Below, piece by piece: positions 45,558 to 54,369 of a DNA stretch of 64,000 bases. How positions within the stretch are numbered: position 1 is the first letter of the stretch; the number at the start of each line of letters is the position of its first letter. The stretch comes from G963704535 sp963704535 (lineage in GTDB: Bacteria > Chloroflexota > Chloroflexia > Chloroflexales > Roseiflexaceae). The notes under the pieces were generated by a model, which was not told the origin of the DNA, did not search any database, and saw nothing but the letters and a program-made list of their open reading frames with translations. Where the stretch lies: NCBI GenBank assembly GCA_963704535.1, contig OY969916.1, positions 6,386,001 to 6,450,000 of the forward strand, in the 5' to 3' direction. The translations under genes were made by a program, and so were the position numbers.

Positions 45558-46883
45558 TCAAGCCGCCACAGCCGTTACGGGTTCGAGATGGACTTTGTAG
45601 CCGAGTTGGGCGATGCGCCGCTCCAGCCGATGGACGATCCGATCTTTCTGCCGCTCATCGAGCGCAGCGGCGCCGCGCTCTTGATAGACCTCGCCGGTCT
45701 TCAGCAGCGTGTAGACAATCACGAGAATCTTATGCGCGAGAGCTACAATCGCTTTCTTCTTGCCACGGCGTGCCGCCAAGCGGCGATAAAAGGCCGCCAA
45801 GAATGTCTCACTCTGCTTGACCGCCGCCCAGGCCGCCTGGATCAAGGCGCTGCGCAAGTACTTGTTCCCATCGCGGATGCGCGTCGACTTGCGTTTGCCA
45901 GCGCTCTCGTGCTGACCGGGTGCCAGCCCAGCCCAGCTGCCTACGTGAGCGCTGCTGGGGAAGCGACTCATATCGGTTCCCAGTTCGGCCACAATCGTCT
46001 CGGCGATGCGACTGCCAATTCCCGGAATAGCATCGACGATCGCCTGAGCGGCCCACGCTCCGCAGGGCGCAGTCGGCGCATCTGGCGCGATCGTGTCTTT
46101 GTCGGGCCCTTCGCCCCCATCTGTAGGCGGCATCGGCCGCGTGCCCTCAATCGCCGCACGGATCTGCTCGTCAAAAGCGGCAATCTGCTCGTCGAACACG
46201 TCAAGCAGTGCCAGATGTTGCCCGATCATGAAGGCGTGATGCTCAAGCAGCGTGCCGCGCAGCGCCTGCTCCAACTCGGCTCGCTTACTCCGCAGTCGCC
46301 CCTTGGCCAGCTCTGCCAGTTCCGTCACATCCGTCTGACCATCCACCAGCGCTTGCAGCATCTTTCTCGCCGACACGCCGGTGATGTCGGTCACCACCGA
46401 GGCCAGCTTGATGTTGGCCCATTCCAACACCTTCTGCATGCGGTTGACCACACTGGCGCGCTCCTGCACCAGATGGGTGCGCTGGCGGGTCAGGTCGCGC
46501 AGGGCTCGTTGGGGCGCTGGCGGGATGAAGGAGGGTCGCAGCAAGCCATGGGCGAGCAACTCGGCGATCCACTCGGCATCGCGAACGTCGGTCTTGCGGC
46601 CGGGGACATACTTGATGTGAGCGGCATTGACAACCAGAACCGTGAACGACCCTTCCAGCAGATTGTAGACCGGCTTCCAGAACTCGCCGGTGCTCTCCAT
46701 CGCGACGTGGGTCACCTCCAAACTGGCCAGCCACGCGGCAAGGTTGAGCAACTCGGCGGTGGTGGTGTCAAAGCTGCGCAGATGTGTTGTCAGCGTGCTA
46801 TCGGCAGCCACCAATCGCACGCTCACAACGACCGACTTCTTGTGAACATCCACCCCAGCACAGCGCGTATGGATAAGTTGCAT
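45558..46883 (-). CDS. IS110-family transposase (DEDD type)
   Basis: 441 residues. The N-terminal RuvC-like domain has CAGVDVHKKSVVV, AMESTGEFWK and KTDVRDAEWIAELL, the D-E-D-D set. The C-terminal transposase_20 domain has a helix-hairpin-helix (IPGIGSRIAETI) and GSWAGLAPGQHESAGK with the presumed nucleophilic serine. GGGAGG lies 6 bases before ATG 46883. No frameshift is seen. Members of this family recombine without inverted repeats under guidance of a bridge RNA from the element's non-coding end. Confidence 0.92.
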   Translation of the reverse strand: MQLIHTRCAGVDVHKKSVVVSVRLVAADSTLTTHLRSFDTTTAELLNLAAWLASLEVTHVAMESTGEFWKPVYNLLEGSFTVLVVNAAHIKYVPGRKTDVRDAEWIAELLAHGLLRPSFIPPAPQRALRDLTRQRTHLVQERASVVNRMQKVLEWANIKLASVVTDITGVSARKMLQALVDGQTDVTELAELAKGRLRSKRAELEQALRGTLLEHHAFMIGQHLALLDVFDEQIAAFDEQIRAAIEGTRPMPPTDGGEGPDKDTIAPDAPTAPCGAWAAQAIVDAIPGIGSRIAETIVAELGTDMSRFPSSAHVGSWAGLAPGQHESAGKRKSTRIRDGNKYLRSALIQAAWAAVKQSETFLAAFYRRLAARRGKKKAIVALAHKILVIVYTLLKTGEVYQERGAAALDERQKDRIVHRLERRIAQLGYKVHLEPVTAVAA

Positions 46884-47075
46884 GGCGAACCTCCCAAGAC
46901 CAAACAAACGAGTGCGCAGGCTGGTCAGATGCCGGTTAGTCCAGAAACTAACACGCGTGCTTCGCGGTCGGAACCGCTGATCACAGAACAGTGTGCCATT
47001 CGGCATCCAGATCAATCTGATGTACAGGCTCACGGCACTAAGCAAACATCGACCTTGGGACCAGCCATTCGGGAT
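46884..47075 (-). other. IS110 left non-coding end, candidate bridge RNA region
   Basis: About 190 bases upstream of the transposase without a gene. On the minus strand it shows small hairpins, GCGGTTCCGACCGC and TAGTTTCTGGACTA, and a GATCAGATTGATC inverted repeat. The length fits the non-coding end from which IS110 bridge RNAs are made. The outer boundary of the element could not be fixed. Confidence 0.4.
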
Positions 47076-47140
47076 GAGATTCTACCATTTTCATGCACCA
47101 GTGTGCGGCGTAGCCGCATGGACATCTGATGTGCAGATGA

Positions 47141-47372
47141 GAGCGGGAGACAAGGTGAAGGGGTGAAAGGGTGAAGGGGTAAAAGGGAGCATCGGAGGAT
47201 GGAGGATGGAGGATGGAGCCAGAGCACGTAAGGGCGAACCTTGTGTTCGCCCCCTCCTGAACTCCGAAGAACCGAGCACCTGTAGGGTCAGCCCCTCGGT
47301 GGCCGCGCGGACACCACGCCCTCGGTGGCCGCGCGGACCCACGCAACACGCAACACGTTTCATGTTTCACGC
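47141..47372. repeat. Intergenic word-repeat cluster
   Basis: GGGTGAAAGGGTGAAGGGG words, then GGAGGATGGAGGATGGAGGATGG, two direct copies of CCTCGGTGGCCGCGCGGAC, and ACGCAACACGCAACACGTTTC. The last word also occurs inside the ABC transporter gene near 55080. There is no gene here. Confidence 0.6.
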
Positions 47373-50300
47373 TCATCTCAAAACGCTCGGCAGATAGACC
47401 GTATGCAGCGGCTCGCCCACCGTCAGCGTCACCGGGATGGTCAGCAGGTACGGCGTATCGTTGCCGATGCGCAGCTCGCCGGAGTAGGTGCCTGTGGCCA
47501 GCCCGGTCGCGTCGAATGTCAGCGTGATCTTCTGGCTGGCGCCGGTCGTGATCGCCCCGTTGGTCGCGGAGGCGCTGAGCCAGGTGATATCGGCCCCTGA
47601 GCTGCCGGGAGCGGTGCTGACCTCCTGGAGCCCGAACGCGGCCCCGCGCCCGCCGGTGTTGCCGAGAGCCAGGTCGCGGGAGGTGGTCTGGCCCGGCCCG
47701 ACCTGCACCTCAATGCTGGCGGGGGTGGCAGTCAGGCGGCCGGCCGGCAGGTTGAAGTCCTGCGTGACGATCGCGTCGGCCGTGACAGTCACAGTCTGCG
47801 TGGCGCTGCCGTAGGGCGTGCTGGCGGCGCTGGCGGTGAGCGGGAGCGGCCCTGGCGCGGCGAAGAGCAGGTAGAAGCCATCGCCGATCGCTGGGTCGTC
47901 GGGGGTGCTGACGCTGATCGTGGCCCCATCGGCGTGGCTGATCGTCGCGCCGACCACCGGAGTGCCGGTGTTGGCGTCGAGGACGCTGCCGAGCACCAGG
48001 CCGCCGGCGATGGCCGCGCAGGCGCGCACCTCGACATCGTCGATGTACCATTCGTCCTTGAAGTCGCCCTCGTAGCGGAAGGCCAGCCGGACCTGCTGCC
48101 CGGCGTAGGCGTTCAGCTCAACCGACTGGCGCGTCCAGGCCGTTCCCACGTCGCCGCTCCATAGCTCGGTGTAGGACGGGGCGTCCGGCTGCGGGTTGGT
48201 GTTGGTGGTGACCCACAGGCCGTGGTACTGATAGGAAAACTCGTAATGGTCGCTCTGCCAGAAGGAGAGCGTGGCCCTGCCCAGCGGGAGGCTGAGCGGC
48301 GGCGTGATCAGCCAGTTGGTCGCCGAGGTTGGCAGGTCGTCGTCGTTGTGCCAGGCGTAGGCCGTGCCGCTATGCGGGGCCGGGTCGGCGCCGGAGTCCG
48401 TCGTGGCCGGTACGCCGCGCCGCCAGCCAGGGCCGCCGGTATCGCCGCTCCTGTAGACGCTCCAGCCCGCTGGCGGGAAGGTGGTGCCTTCGAAACCCTC
48501 GGTCGGAAGCATCGTCTCCATTCGGTAGCCGGGGGCAATGCAGGACTGCGTGTCAACCTCCAACTGGAAATCTTCAACACTTGCAGCCGCCGGCGTGATG
48601 GTGCGCGTCGCGCTCTTGTAGCCTGGACTCACGGCGTTGACGGCGAAGGTGTGCGGCTCGTTCGCGGCCAGTTCGACGCGGTACTGGCCAGTGGCCGGGT
48701 TAGTGAAGACTGTTCCCGCGTAGCCGGCGGCGGTGATCCTGATCCGCGCGTAGAGCGGCCAGCCGTGGCCGGAGTCATCCCGAACGAGGCCGCTGACGGC
48801 GACCCTGGGCGCGGCGGCCAGGCTGAAGTCCTGAGTCGCAATCGTGCCATTGGTCAGCGCGATGCCGGCTGCCGTCTGGGCCAGATACCCGTACGCCGAG
48901 GCGGTCACGTCGTAGGTGCCGACGGGCAGGCTCACCGGCCCGTAGCTCCCGTCGGCGCCGGTGAGAATCTGGGCGGCGACGGTGGCGCCGGCGCGCACCA
49001 GGATCTGCGCGTTCGCGATCGGCGCGCCCGCCGCATTGGTCACGTTGCCCTGGAGGAGCGCTTGCGGGCTAATCGTCGCATTGGAGATCACCAGCGCAAA
49101 ATCCTGGTCGGTCACGTCGCCGTTGCCGGGCACGCCGTCCCCCGCGATCGTCCTGGCCAGCACCCGCGCTGTGAAGCTGCCGCTCAGGCCGGCCGGCAGA
49201 AACACATTCTCGACGTTGTTGCGCTGGTCGAACGCGCCGCCGGTGATCGAGTTGGCGCCGTTGAAGACGTTGCCGCGGTAGACCTGTCCGCCGACGGTGA
49301 CTTCCAGATCCAGGTCGTTGACGTACGCATTGCCGACGGTGCTTCCGGGCGCGTCGGTCCAGACTAGCGAGACGCGGAACGGCTTGTTCGATCGGGCGAC
49401 CTGGCCCGCCAGCGTGTACTCGTCGCCGCTGCCCTGGAGCAGCCGGGTCTGGTCTTCCAGCACGCGCGGCGTGCCGTCGAACAGCGTGCCCAGGTTGACA
49501 CCGCCCCAGCCTTGATCGGGGCTCGGCAGCGTATCATTGGCGCCGGTGCCAGCCAGATAGCGCGGGGTGTTGAGGATCAGCGCCTTCAGCATGGCCGGGC
49601 TGGGCGTCCGACCGGGCGTCAGTACCCGGCCATAGTACTCGTAGATCAGCGCGGCGGCGCCGGCCAGGGCTGGGGTAGAGTGGCTGGTGCCGGAGGACCA
49701 GGTGTAGAGCGTCTGGCCGGCTGGGTAGTATGGATTCGTCAGCATCCCGCACACGCTGTTGCCGTTAAAGGCCGGGTCCTGTGACGCCGGGCCTTGGATA
49801 TGCGTGCCGGGGGCCACGATATCAGGCTTGATGCGGCCATCGTCGGTCGGGCCGCGCGACGAGAAGTCGATGATATCGTCGGCGTTGTCGGCGGCCGAGG
49901 TGCCGCAGCCGTCGACGACGCCGTTGTCGTGGACGCCCTCGGTCGCGCCCACCGTCAGCACATTTTTGGCGGTTCCCGGCGAATCGAGCGTATTGGGGGC
50001 GGCGCCTTTGTTGCCGGCGGCGAAGATATGCAGCATCTCCTGGTTGCCGGCGGTCGTGTTGCTGGCGTCGCGGGTCAGCAGGTCGTAGGTCTGGGCAGAG
50101 CTATCGTACGCGCCATTGACGGCGGATCCCCAGCTATTCGACGTGATCTTGGCGCCTTTGGCGACACTGGAGGCGACCACGCCCCGGTCGGTCCCGCCGC
50201 ACTGCGAGATGTCGAAAGGCCCGGCGTTGCGGAAGATCTTCGTGCCGGCGATCTGGCCGTAGGGCGAGATGCCCAGGCCCAGCCGGTAGCCGTCGGAGTC

Positions 50301-51479
50301 GACGTGCGGCGGGCCGCTGCGATTATTGTACGCCGCGACGATCCCGGCGTTGATGTTGCCGTGGCCGCCGACCCCGTTGCCCTTGGGGTCGGTGGTGCAG
50401 TCGGCGATGGCCGTGATCCGGTCGGGGTTGCCGGCCTGGCCAAGCTCGTGGAAGTCGGGGTGCAGCACATTCGCCGCGTCGCCCTGGTCGATGCCGTCGT
50501 CGGTGATATCGACCAGCGGGTAGCTCGACGGCGTGGTGGGGAAGTCGTGCGATTCCAGCCAGGCCAGGTAGCCGGGGCCGCTCGGCTCGACCTTGCCGCC
50601 CACCGTGGTCAGGTTGCCGGCGACGATCTGACCTTGCCGCTCGTCCAGCCTGGTGGGCGCGCGGTACGGCTCGACATTGTAGACATCGGCCCAGCCGGCC
50701 ACGCTGGAGATCTGGCCGGCGGGCAATTGGAGCGAGATATTGACAAAATTCAGGACCTGCGACGGCTCCCGGTAGATCAGCCCGCCCAGCGCGCGCAGCC
50801 TGGCAAGTGACTGCTCGGCCCCGTCGGTCTTGTAGAACTGCACCGTCACGTCGAGCAACTCGCCAGGGCGCGTGGCCGCCGCGCCCTGGAGTGACGGCTC
50901 CAGGCGGTAGGACGGCTGGTAGGCGCCGGTCCACTGGACCACCGGGCTGGTGGCCGCCAGTGTGGCGAACCGCTCCAACCCGGCCGTATCGCCCCAGACC
51001 ACGTAGGCGTTATTGGGCATGTACTGCACGATCTCAAGGCCCAGCGACCGCACATCCTCCAGCCAGGCATCCTTGACTGGGCCGACGAACTGGACCATCC
51101 ACAGCCGCGATCCGTCAGCCGGCGCCTGGCTCAACTCAGCCTGTGGGGCGGGCGCCCCGGCGCGCGTGTCGATCACCCGGCCGCCGCGCAATGCGATCGT
51201 ATCGAGGTCATCCCGCGCCGCCACGCTTGATCGGTTCAGCAAACGCGCCCCCGGCGCGTCGTGTACGCTCCACAGCGAAAACGCGCCGTAGTCGGCCAGC
51301 AGCCGCGCCCCGCTGCGCGCCAGCTCGTCCAGCGTCGCGCGGTCGCGCGCGTCGACCATGAGCTTACGGGCAGCCAGCGATGCGCCGGCTGGCTGCGTGG
51401 CGAACGCCGGAAGGGCGGTGCCGAGGAGCAGCGCCAGCACGATCAACAGCGTGGGTAGGCAGAATGTACGTATCTTCAT
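47373..51479 (-). CDS. Giant secreted subtilase (S8) with carboxypeptidase-regulatory-like and jelly-roll domains
   Basis: 1368 residues with an N-terminal signal peptide (cleavage likely after AFA, about 27). A long propeptide-like region precedes an S8 catalytic domain: Asp in DITDDGID (about 325), His in GGHGNINAG (about 372), Ser in SSGTSHSTPALAG (about 598). Then come a P-domain-like segment, two carboxypeptidase-regulatory-like domains (QGNVTNAAGAPIANA, SGLVRDDSGHGWPL), a jelly-roll/MAM-like binding domain (TPPLSLPLGRATLSFWQS ... WYIDDVEVRAC) and another regulatory-like domain. It is extracellular and probably degrades proteins. The neighbouring transporter genes are not obviously linked. 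Confidence 0.88.
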   Translation of the reverse strand: MKIRTFCLPTLLIVLALLLGTALPAFATQPAGASLAARKLMVDARDRATLDELARSGARLLADYGAFSLWSVHDAPGARLLNRSSVAARDDLDTIALRGGRVIDTRAGAPAPQAELSQAPADGSRLWMVQFVGPVKDAWLEDVRSLGLEIVQYMPNNAYVVWGDTAGLERFATLAATSPVVQWTGAYQPSYRLEPSLQGAAATRPGELLDVTVQFYKTDGAEQSLARLRALGGLIYREPSQVLNFVNISLQLPAGQISSVAGWADVYNVEPYRAPTRLDERQGQIVAGNLTTVGGKVEPSGPGYLAWLESHDFPTTPSSYPLVDITDDGIDQGDAANVLHPDFHELGQAGNPDRITAIADCTTDPKGNGVGGHGNINAGIVAAYNNRSGPPHVDSDGYRLGLGISPYGQIAGTKIFRNAGPFDISQCGGTDRGVVASSVAKGAKITSNSWGSAVNGAYDSSAQTYDLLTRDASNTTAGNQEMLHIFAAGNKGAAPNTLDSPGTAKNVLTVGATEGVHDNGVVDGCGTSAADNADDIIDFSSRGPTDDGRIKPDIVAPGTHIQGPASQDPAFNGNSVCGMLTNPYYPAGQTLYTWSSGTSHSTPALAGAAALIYEYYGRVLTPGRTPSPAMLKALILNTPRYLAGTGANDTLPSPDQGWGGVNLGTLFDGTPRVLEDQTRLLQGSGDEYTLAGQVARSNKPFRVSLVWTDAPGSTVGNAYVNDLDLEVTVGGQVYRGNVFNGANSITGGAFDQRNNVENVFLPAGLSGSFTARVLARTIAGDGVPGNGDVTDQDFALVISNATISPQALLQGNVTNAAGAPIANAQILVRAGATVAAQILTGADGSYGPVSLPVGTYDVTASAYGYLAQTAAGIALTNGTIATQDFSLAAAPRVAVSGLVRDDSGHGWPLYARIRITAAGYAGTVFTNPATGQYRVELAANEPHTFAVNAVSPGYKSATRTITPAAASVEDFQLEVDTQSCIAPGYRMETMLPTEGFEGTTFPPAGWSVYRSGDTGGPGWRRGVPATTDSGADPAPHSGTAYAWHNDDDLPTSATNWLITPPLSLPLGRATLSFWQSDHYEFSYQYHGLWVTTNTNPQPDAPSYTELWSGDVGTAWTRQSVELNAYAGQQVRLAFRYEGDFKDEWYIDDVEVRACAAIAGGLVLGSVLDANTGTPVVGATISHADGATISVSTPDDPAIGDGFYLLFAAPGPLPLTASAASTPYGSATQTVTVTADAIVTQDFNLPAGRLTATPASIEVQVGPGQTTSRDLALGNTGGRGAAFGLQEVSTAPGSSGADITWLSASATNGAITTGASQKITLTFDATGLATGTYSGELRIGNDTPYLLTIPVTLTVGEPLHTVYLPSVLR

Positions 51480-51568
51480 TGACTCTCTCGAAGTGGCGGG
51501 TGAAAGATAGTCCTACCCAGATAAACGCTTTTTGCAACCGTTTAGTCGCGCCCAGGGGAACGGATAGG

Positions 51569-51610
51569 GGAGCGGATAAACGGATAGCTTAGGATCCGTT
51601 TATCCGCTCC
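51569..51610. terminator. 17-bp perfect hairpin between ABC exporter and S8 genes
   Basis: GGAGCGGATAAACGGAT / ATCCGTTTATCCGCTCC with an 8-base loop, built from a GCGGAT word-repeat. It is downstream of the ABC gene on the minus strand. Confidence 0.55.
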
Positions 51611-51614
51611 CTTT

Positions 51615-51724
51615 GACAAGGTTTCGGGTGACGCTGTTCTACTTTACAACGTGGGTGGGAGACTGAGGGGCTGCCCCCTCAAACCCCCTTTTTTCCCACA
51701 ACTGTAAAGCACCAAAGAACCTTG
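51615..51724 (+). repeat. MITE-like repeat, family B copy 2
   Basis: GACAAGGTTTCGGG ... GTAAAGCACCAAAGAACCTT, matching 143-256 throughout, with inner ends TTTACAACGTGGGTGGGA and TCCCACAACTGTAAA. It touches the end of the ABC exporter gene. Confidence 0.75.
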
Positions 51725-51726
51725 TC

Positions 51727-53604
51727 TTATCCGCTCACTGTCTGCTCGACGAACTGGAGTTGGTAGAGCCGATGGTAGTAGCCATGGCGGGCCAGCAGCT
51801 CCGCGTGCGTGCCGTCCTCGACCACGCGGCCCTTGTGCAGGACGATGATCCGATCGACGTGGCGGATGGTCGAGAGCCGGTGGGCGATCACGATCGAGGT
51901 GCGGCCGTGGAGCAGCCGGGCCAGCGCATCCTGGATCAGCACCTCGGTCTCGGTGTCGATGCTGGAGGTCGCCTCGTCGAGGATCAGCAGCACCTCCGGG
52001 TTGAAGGCCAGCGCGCGGGCGAAGGCCAGGAGCTGCCGCTGGCCGGTCGAAAGATTCGAGCCGCGCTCGCGCACCTCGTAGTCGTAGCTGCCCGGCAGGC
52101 GCTCGATAAACGGCGCCGCGTTGGCGATCTCGGCGGCCTGGCGCACCTGCTCGTCGCCGATCGATTCGTCATGCAGGCGGATATTCGCGGCGATCGTCCC
52201 GCTGAAGCAGACCGGGTCCTGCGGCACCGCGCCGATGTGGCGGCGCAGCTCGGCCTGGCGGAGATCGCGGATATCGACACCGTCGAGGGTGATCGCGCCC
52301 TGCTGGATGTCGTAGAAGCGCGCCAGCAGGCTGATCAGCGAGGTCTTCCCCGCGCCGGTCGCGCCGACGACGGCGACCGACTGCCCGGCCGGGATACGCA
52401 GCGAGACGCCGCGCAGCACCCAGTCGTCCGTGGTGGGCGTATGCAATACGCCCTTACGTTCGGTGGTTTTTTGTTCTTTGTTCTTTGTTCTTTGTTCTGG
52501 TTCGTCGGCGGTCGGCGTGTAGCTGAACCAGACTTCCTTGAACTCGATCTCGCCCCGCACCGGCTGCGGCAGCGCGCGCGGCTCGTCCGGGTCGGCCACG
52601 TCGACGGTGGTGTCGAGGATGCGGAAGATGCGCTCGGACGAGGCCATCGCGCTTTGGAGTGTGTTGTAGTTCTCGGCGATCTGGCGGATGGGCTGGAAGG
52701 TCTGGTCGGTATACTGAACGAAGGCCACCAGCATGCCCAGCGTCGCCAGCCCGCCCAACACCGCCAGCCCGCCCAGGTTGAGCAGCAGCGCCGTCGCAGT
52801 CACCGCCAGGAAGCTGACGACCGGGAAGAAGATCGAGAACGCCTTGAGCGAGCGGAACTGCGCGGCGCGGTAGTCCTGGCTCAGCTCGTCGAAGCGGATG
52901 CGGCTGCGCTCCTCGCGATTGAAGAGCTGGGTGATTAGGATACCAGTGATCTGCTCGTTCAGGTAGGCGTTGATCCGTGCCAGCCGCTGGCGTACGGCCC
53001 GGAAGGCCGCGCGCATCGTGCGCTGGAAGAAGGCCGTCGCCAGGCCGACGATCGGCAGCACCATCAGGCTAATCAGCGCCAGGCGCCAGTTGAGCAGCAG
53101 CATGGCGATGATGATAAACACCAGCTTGGCGCTGTCGCCAAGCAGTGCGACCATGCCCTGAGTGAGAAACTCGTTCAGCGCGTCCACGTCGTTGGTCAGC
53201 CGGGTGATCAGCCGGCCGACCGGGTTGCGGTCGAAGAACGACAGGCTCATCCGCTGGATGTGGCTGAAAATACGCATCCGAATGTCCACCATCACCTGCT
53301 GGCCGATCGACTGCATGATCGCCGTCTGGCCGTAGCGGCAGGCGAAGGCCGCCAGCAGCGCCGCGATGTAGAGCACGAACAGCGGCAGCACCCCGCCCAC
53401 ATCGCGGGTTGCGATCGGCCCGTCGATCGCCACGCGGATCAGGTACGGCGGGGCCAGCTCGGCCAGCGCGGCGCCGGTGAGCAGGGCCAGCGCCAGCGTC
53501 AGGCGCCGCCAGTAGGGCTTGACGAACACCACCAGCCGGCGCATCAGCCGGCCGTCGTAGGCTTTGCCGAGAATCTCGTCTTCTTCGAAGTGCGAGCCGG
53601 ACAT
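51727..53604 (-). CDS. ABC exporter half-transporter (ABCB type), catalytically normal subunit
   Basis: 625 residues: six membrane spans (about 25-310) and an ATPase domain with Walker A GATGAGKTS, signature LSTGQRQLL, Walker B LLILDEATSS with catalytic Glu, and IAHRLSTI. It resembles the TM288 side of heterodimeric exporters. A low-complexity insert (EQRTKNKEQKTTERKG) stands between FSY and WVLRGVSL at the start of the ATPase domain, coded by a GTTCTTT word-repeat. GAGG precedes ATG 53604. The partner is most likely the gene at 54370-56223. Confidence 0.9.
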   Translation of the reverse strand: MSGSHFEEDEILGKAYDGRLMRRLVVFVKPYWRRLTLALALLTGAALAELAPPYLIRVAIDGPIATRDVGGVLPLFVLYIAALLAAFACRYGQTAIMQSIGQQVMVDIRMRIFSHIQRMSLSFFDRNPVGRLITRLTNDVDALNEFLTQGMVALLGDSAKLVFIIIAMLLLNWRLALISLMVLPIVGLATAFFQRTMRAAFRAVRQRLARINAYLNEQITGILITQLFNREERSRIRFDELSQDYRAAQFRSLKAFSIFFPVVSFLAVTATALLLNLGGLAVLGGLATLGMLVAFVQYTDQTFQPIRQIAENYNTLQSAMASSERIFRILDTTVDVADPDEPRALPQPVRGEIEFKEVWFSYTPTADEPEQRTKNKEQKTTERKGVLHTPTTDDWVLRGVSLRIPAGQSVAVVGATGAGKTSLISLLARFYDIQQGAITLDGVDIRDLRQAELRRHIGAVPQDPVCFSGTIAANIRLHDESIGDEQVRQAAEIANAAPFIERLPGSYDYEVRERGSNLSTGQRQLLAFARALAFNPEVLLILDEATSSIDTETEVLIQDALARLLHGRTSIVIAHRLSTIRHVDRIIVLHKGRVVEDGTHAELLARHGYYHRLYQLQFVEQTVSG

Positions 53605-53734
53605 ATGCACCTCTTTCATCTCGCGCGCAACTCGCGCCTGGATCGATCACATTTCGATACCAAGCCGCGCCGCGTGAGCGTTTATAGTAACGAATAGCTG
53701 TGTTGCTCGGTCACTGTCGCGAAAGGAAGCTCCA

Positions 53735-54205
53735 ATGCAATACCACGTGAATGTCGAAGGCTTCGAAGGGCGGCTGCTCTTTATCGAGACCGCTGGCTGG
53801 TTTACCGGCCCCAAGTTGCTCCTCGATGGCCAGCCGGCGCCGAAAGGCCCAAAGCGGGGCCAGCTCCTGCTGCGTCGTAACGACAGCGTCGACGTCGTTG
53901 CCCAGCTCCGCGGCGTCATCGTTGACCCCATCCCGCAGTTGGTCGTCGACGGCAAGCCGATCAAGATCGCCGAGCCGCTCCCGTGGTACGTGTGGGCCTG
54001 GAGCGCGTTGCCGCTGACTCTGCTATTCCTGGGCGGCGCGCTGGGCGGCGGCCTTGGCGCGCTGGCCATGACGGTCAACGGGCGCGTCTTCCGCACCGAT
54101 CTGCACGGCGCGCTGAAGTTTGCCGTCACCGGGGCGATCTCGATTATGACCACGGTTGTGTTCCTCGCGCTGGCCGTCGCCCTCAATCTGGCCCTGCGCG
54201 GATAG
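53735..54205 (+). CDS. Small membrane protein of unknown function
   Basis: 156 residues. The N-terminal half (1-85) is beta-rich and soluble, with no recognised family. The C-terminal half has two strong hydrophobic segments (about 90-110 and 130-152) with a glycine-rich turn between them (LGGALGGGLGALA). AAGGA lies 8 bases before the ATG. It stands alone on the plus strand between two minus-strand ABC exporter genes. The family was not recognised. Confidence 0.7.
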   Translation: MQYHVNVEGFEGRLLFIETAGWFTGPKLLLDGQPAPKGPKRGQLLLRRNDSVDVVAQLRGVIVDPIPQLVVDGKPIKIAEPLPWYVWAWSALPLTLLFLGGALGGGLGALAMTVNGRVFRTDLHGALKFAVTGAISIMTTVVFLALAVALNLALRG

Positions 54206-54237
54206 ATCACTTGGTCAGTAGTCAGTTGCCCCTACTA

Positions 54238-54332
54238 CTGTTTGAAAAGGGGGAGTTTGAGGGGGCCGCCCCTCAAGAAGCCCCTTTTCCACCACGGATC
54301 GTGGGCGAGACAATACCTTTTCAAACAGTTTC
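54238..54332 (-). repeat. MITE-like repeat, family A copy 4 (inverted)
   Basis: CTGTTTGAAAAGGGGGAG ... CCTTTTCAAACAGTTTC with palindrome TTGAGGGGGCCGCCCCTCAA. It is inverted relative to copies 1-3 and separates the small membrane protein gene and ABC exporter gene, which converge here. Confidence 0.75.
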
Positions 54333-54369
54333 TAACAACGGACAACCGACTACTGACAACGGACAAATC

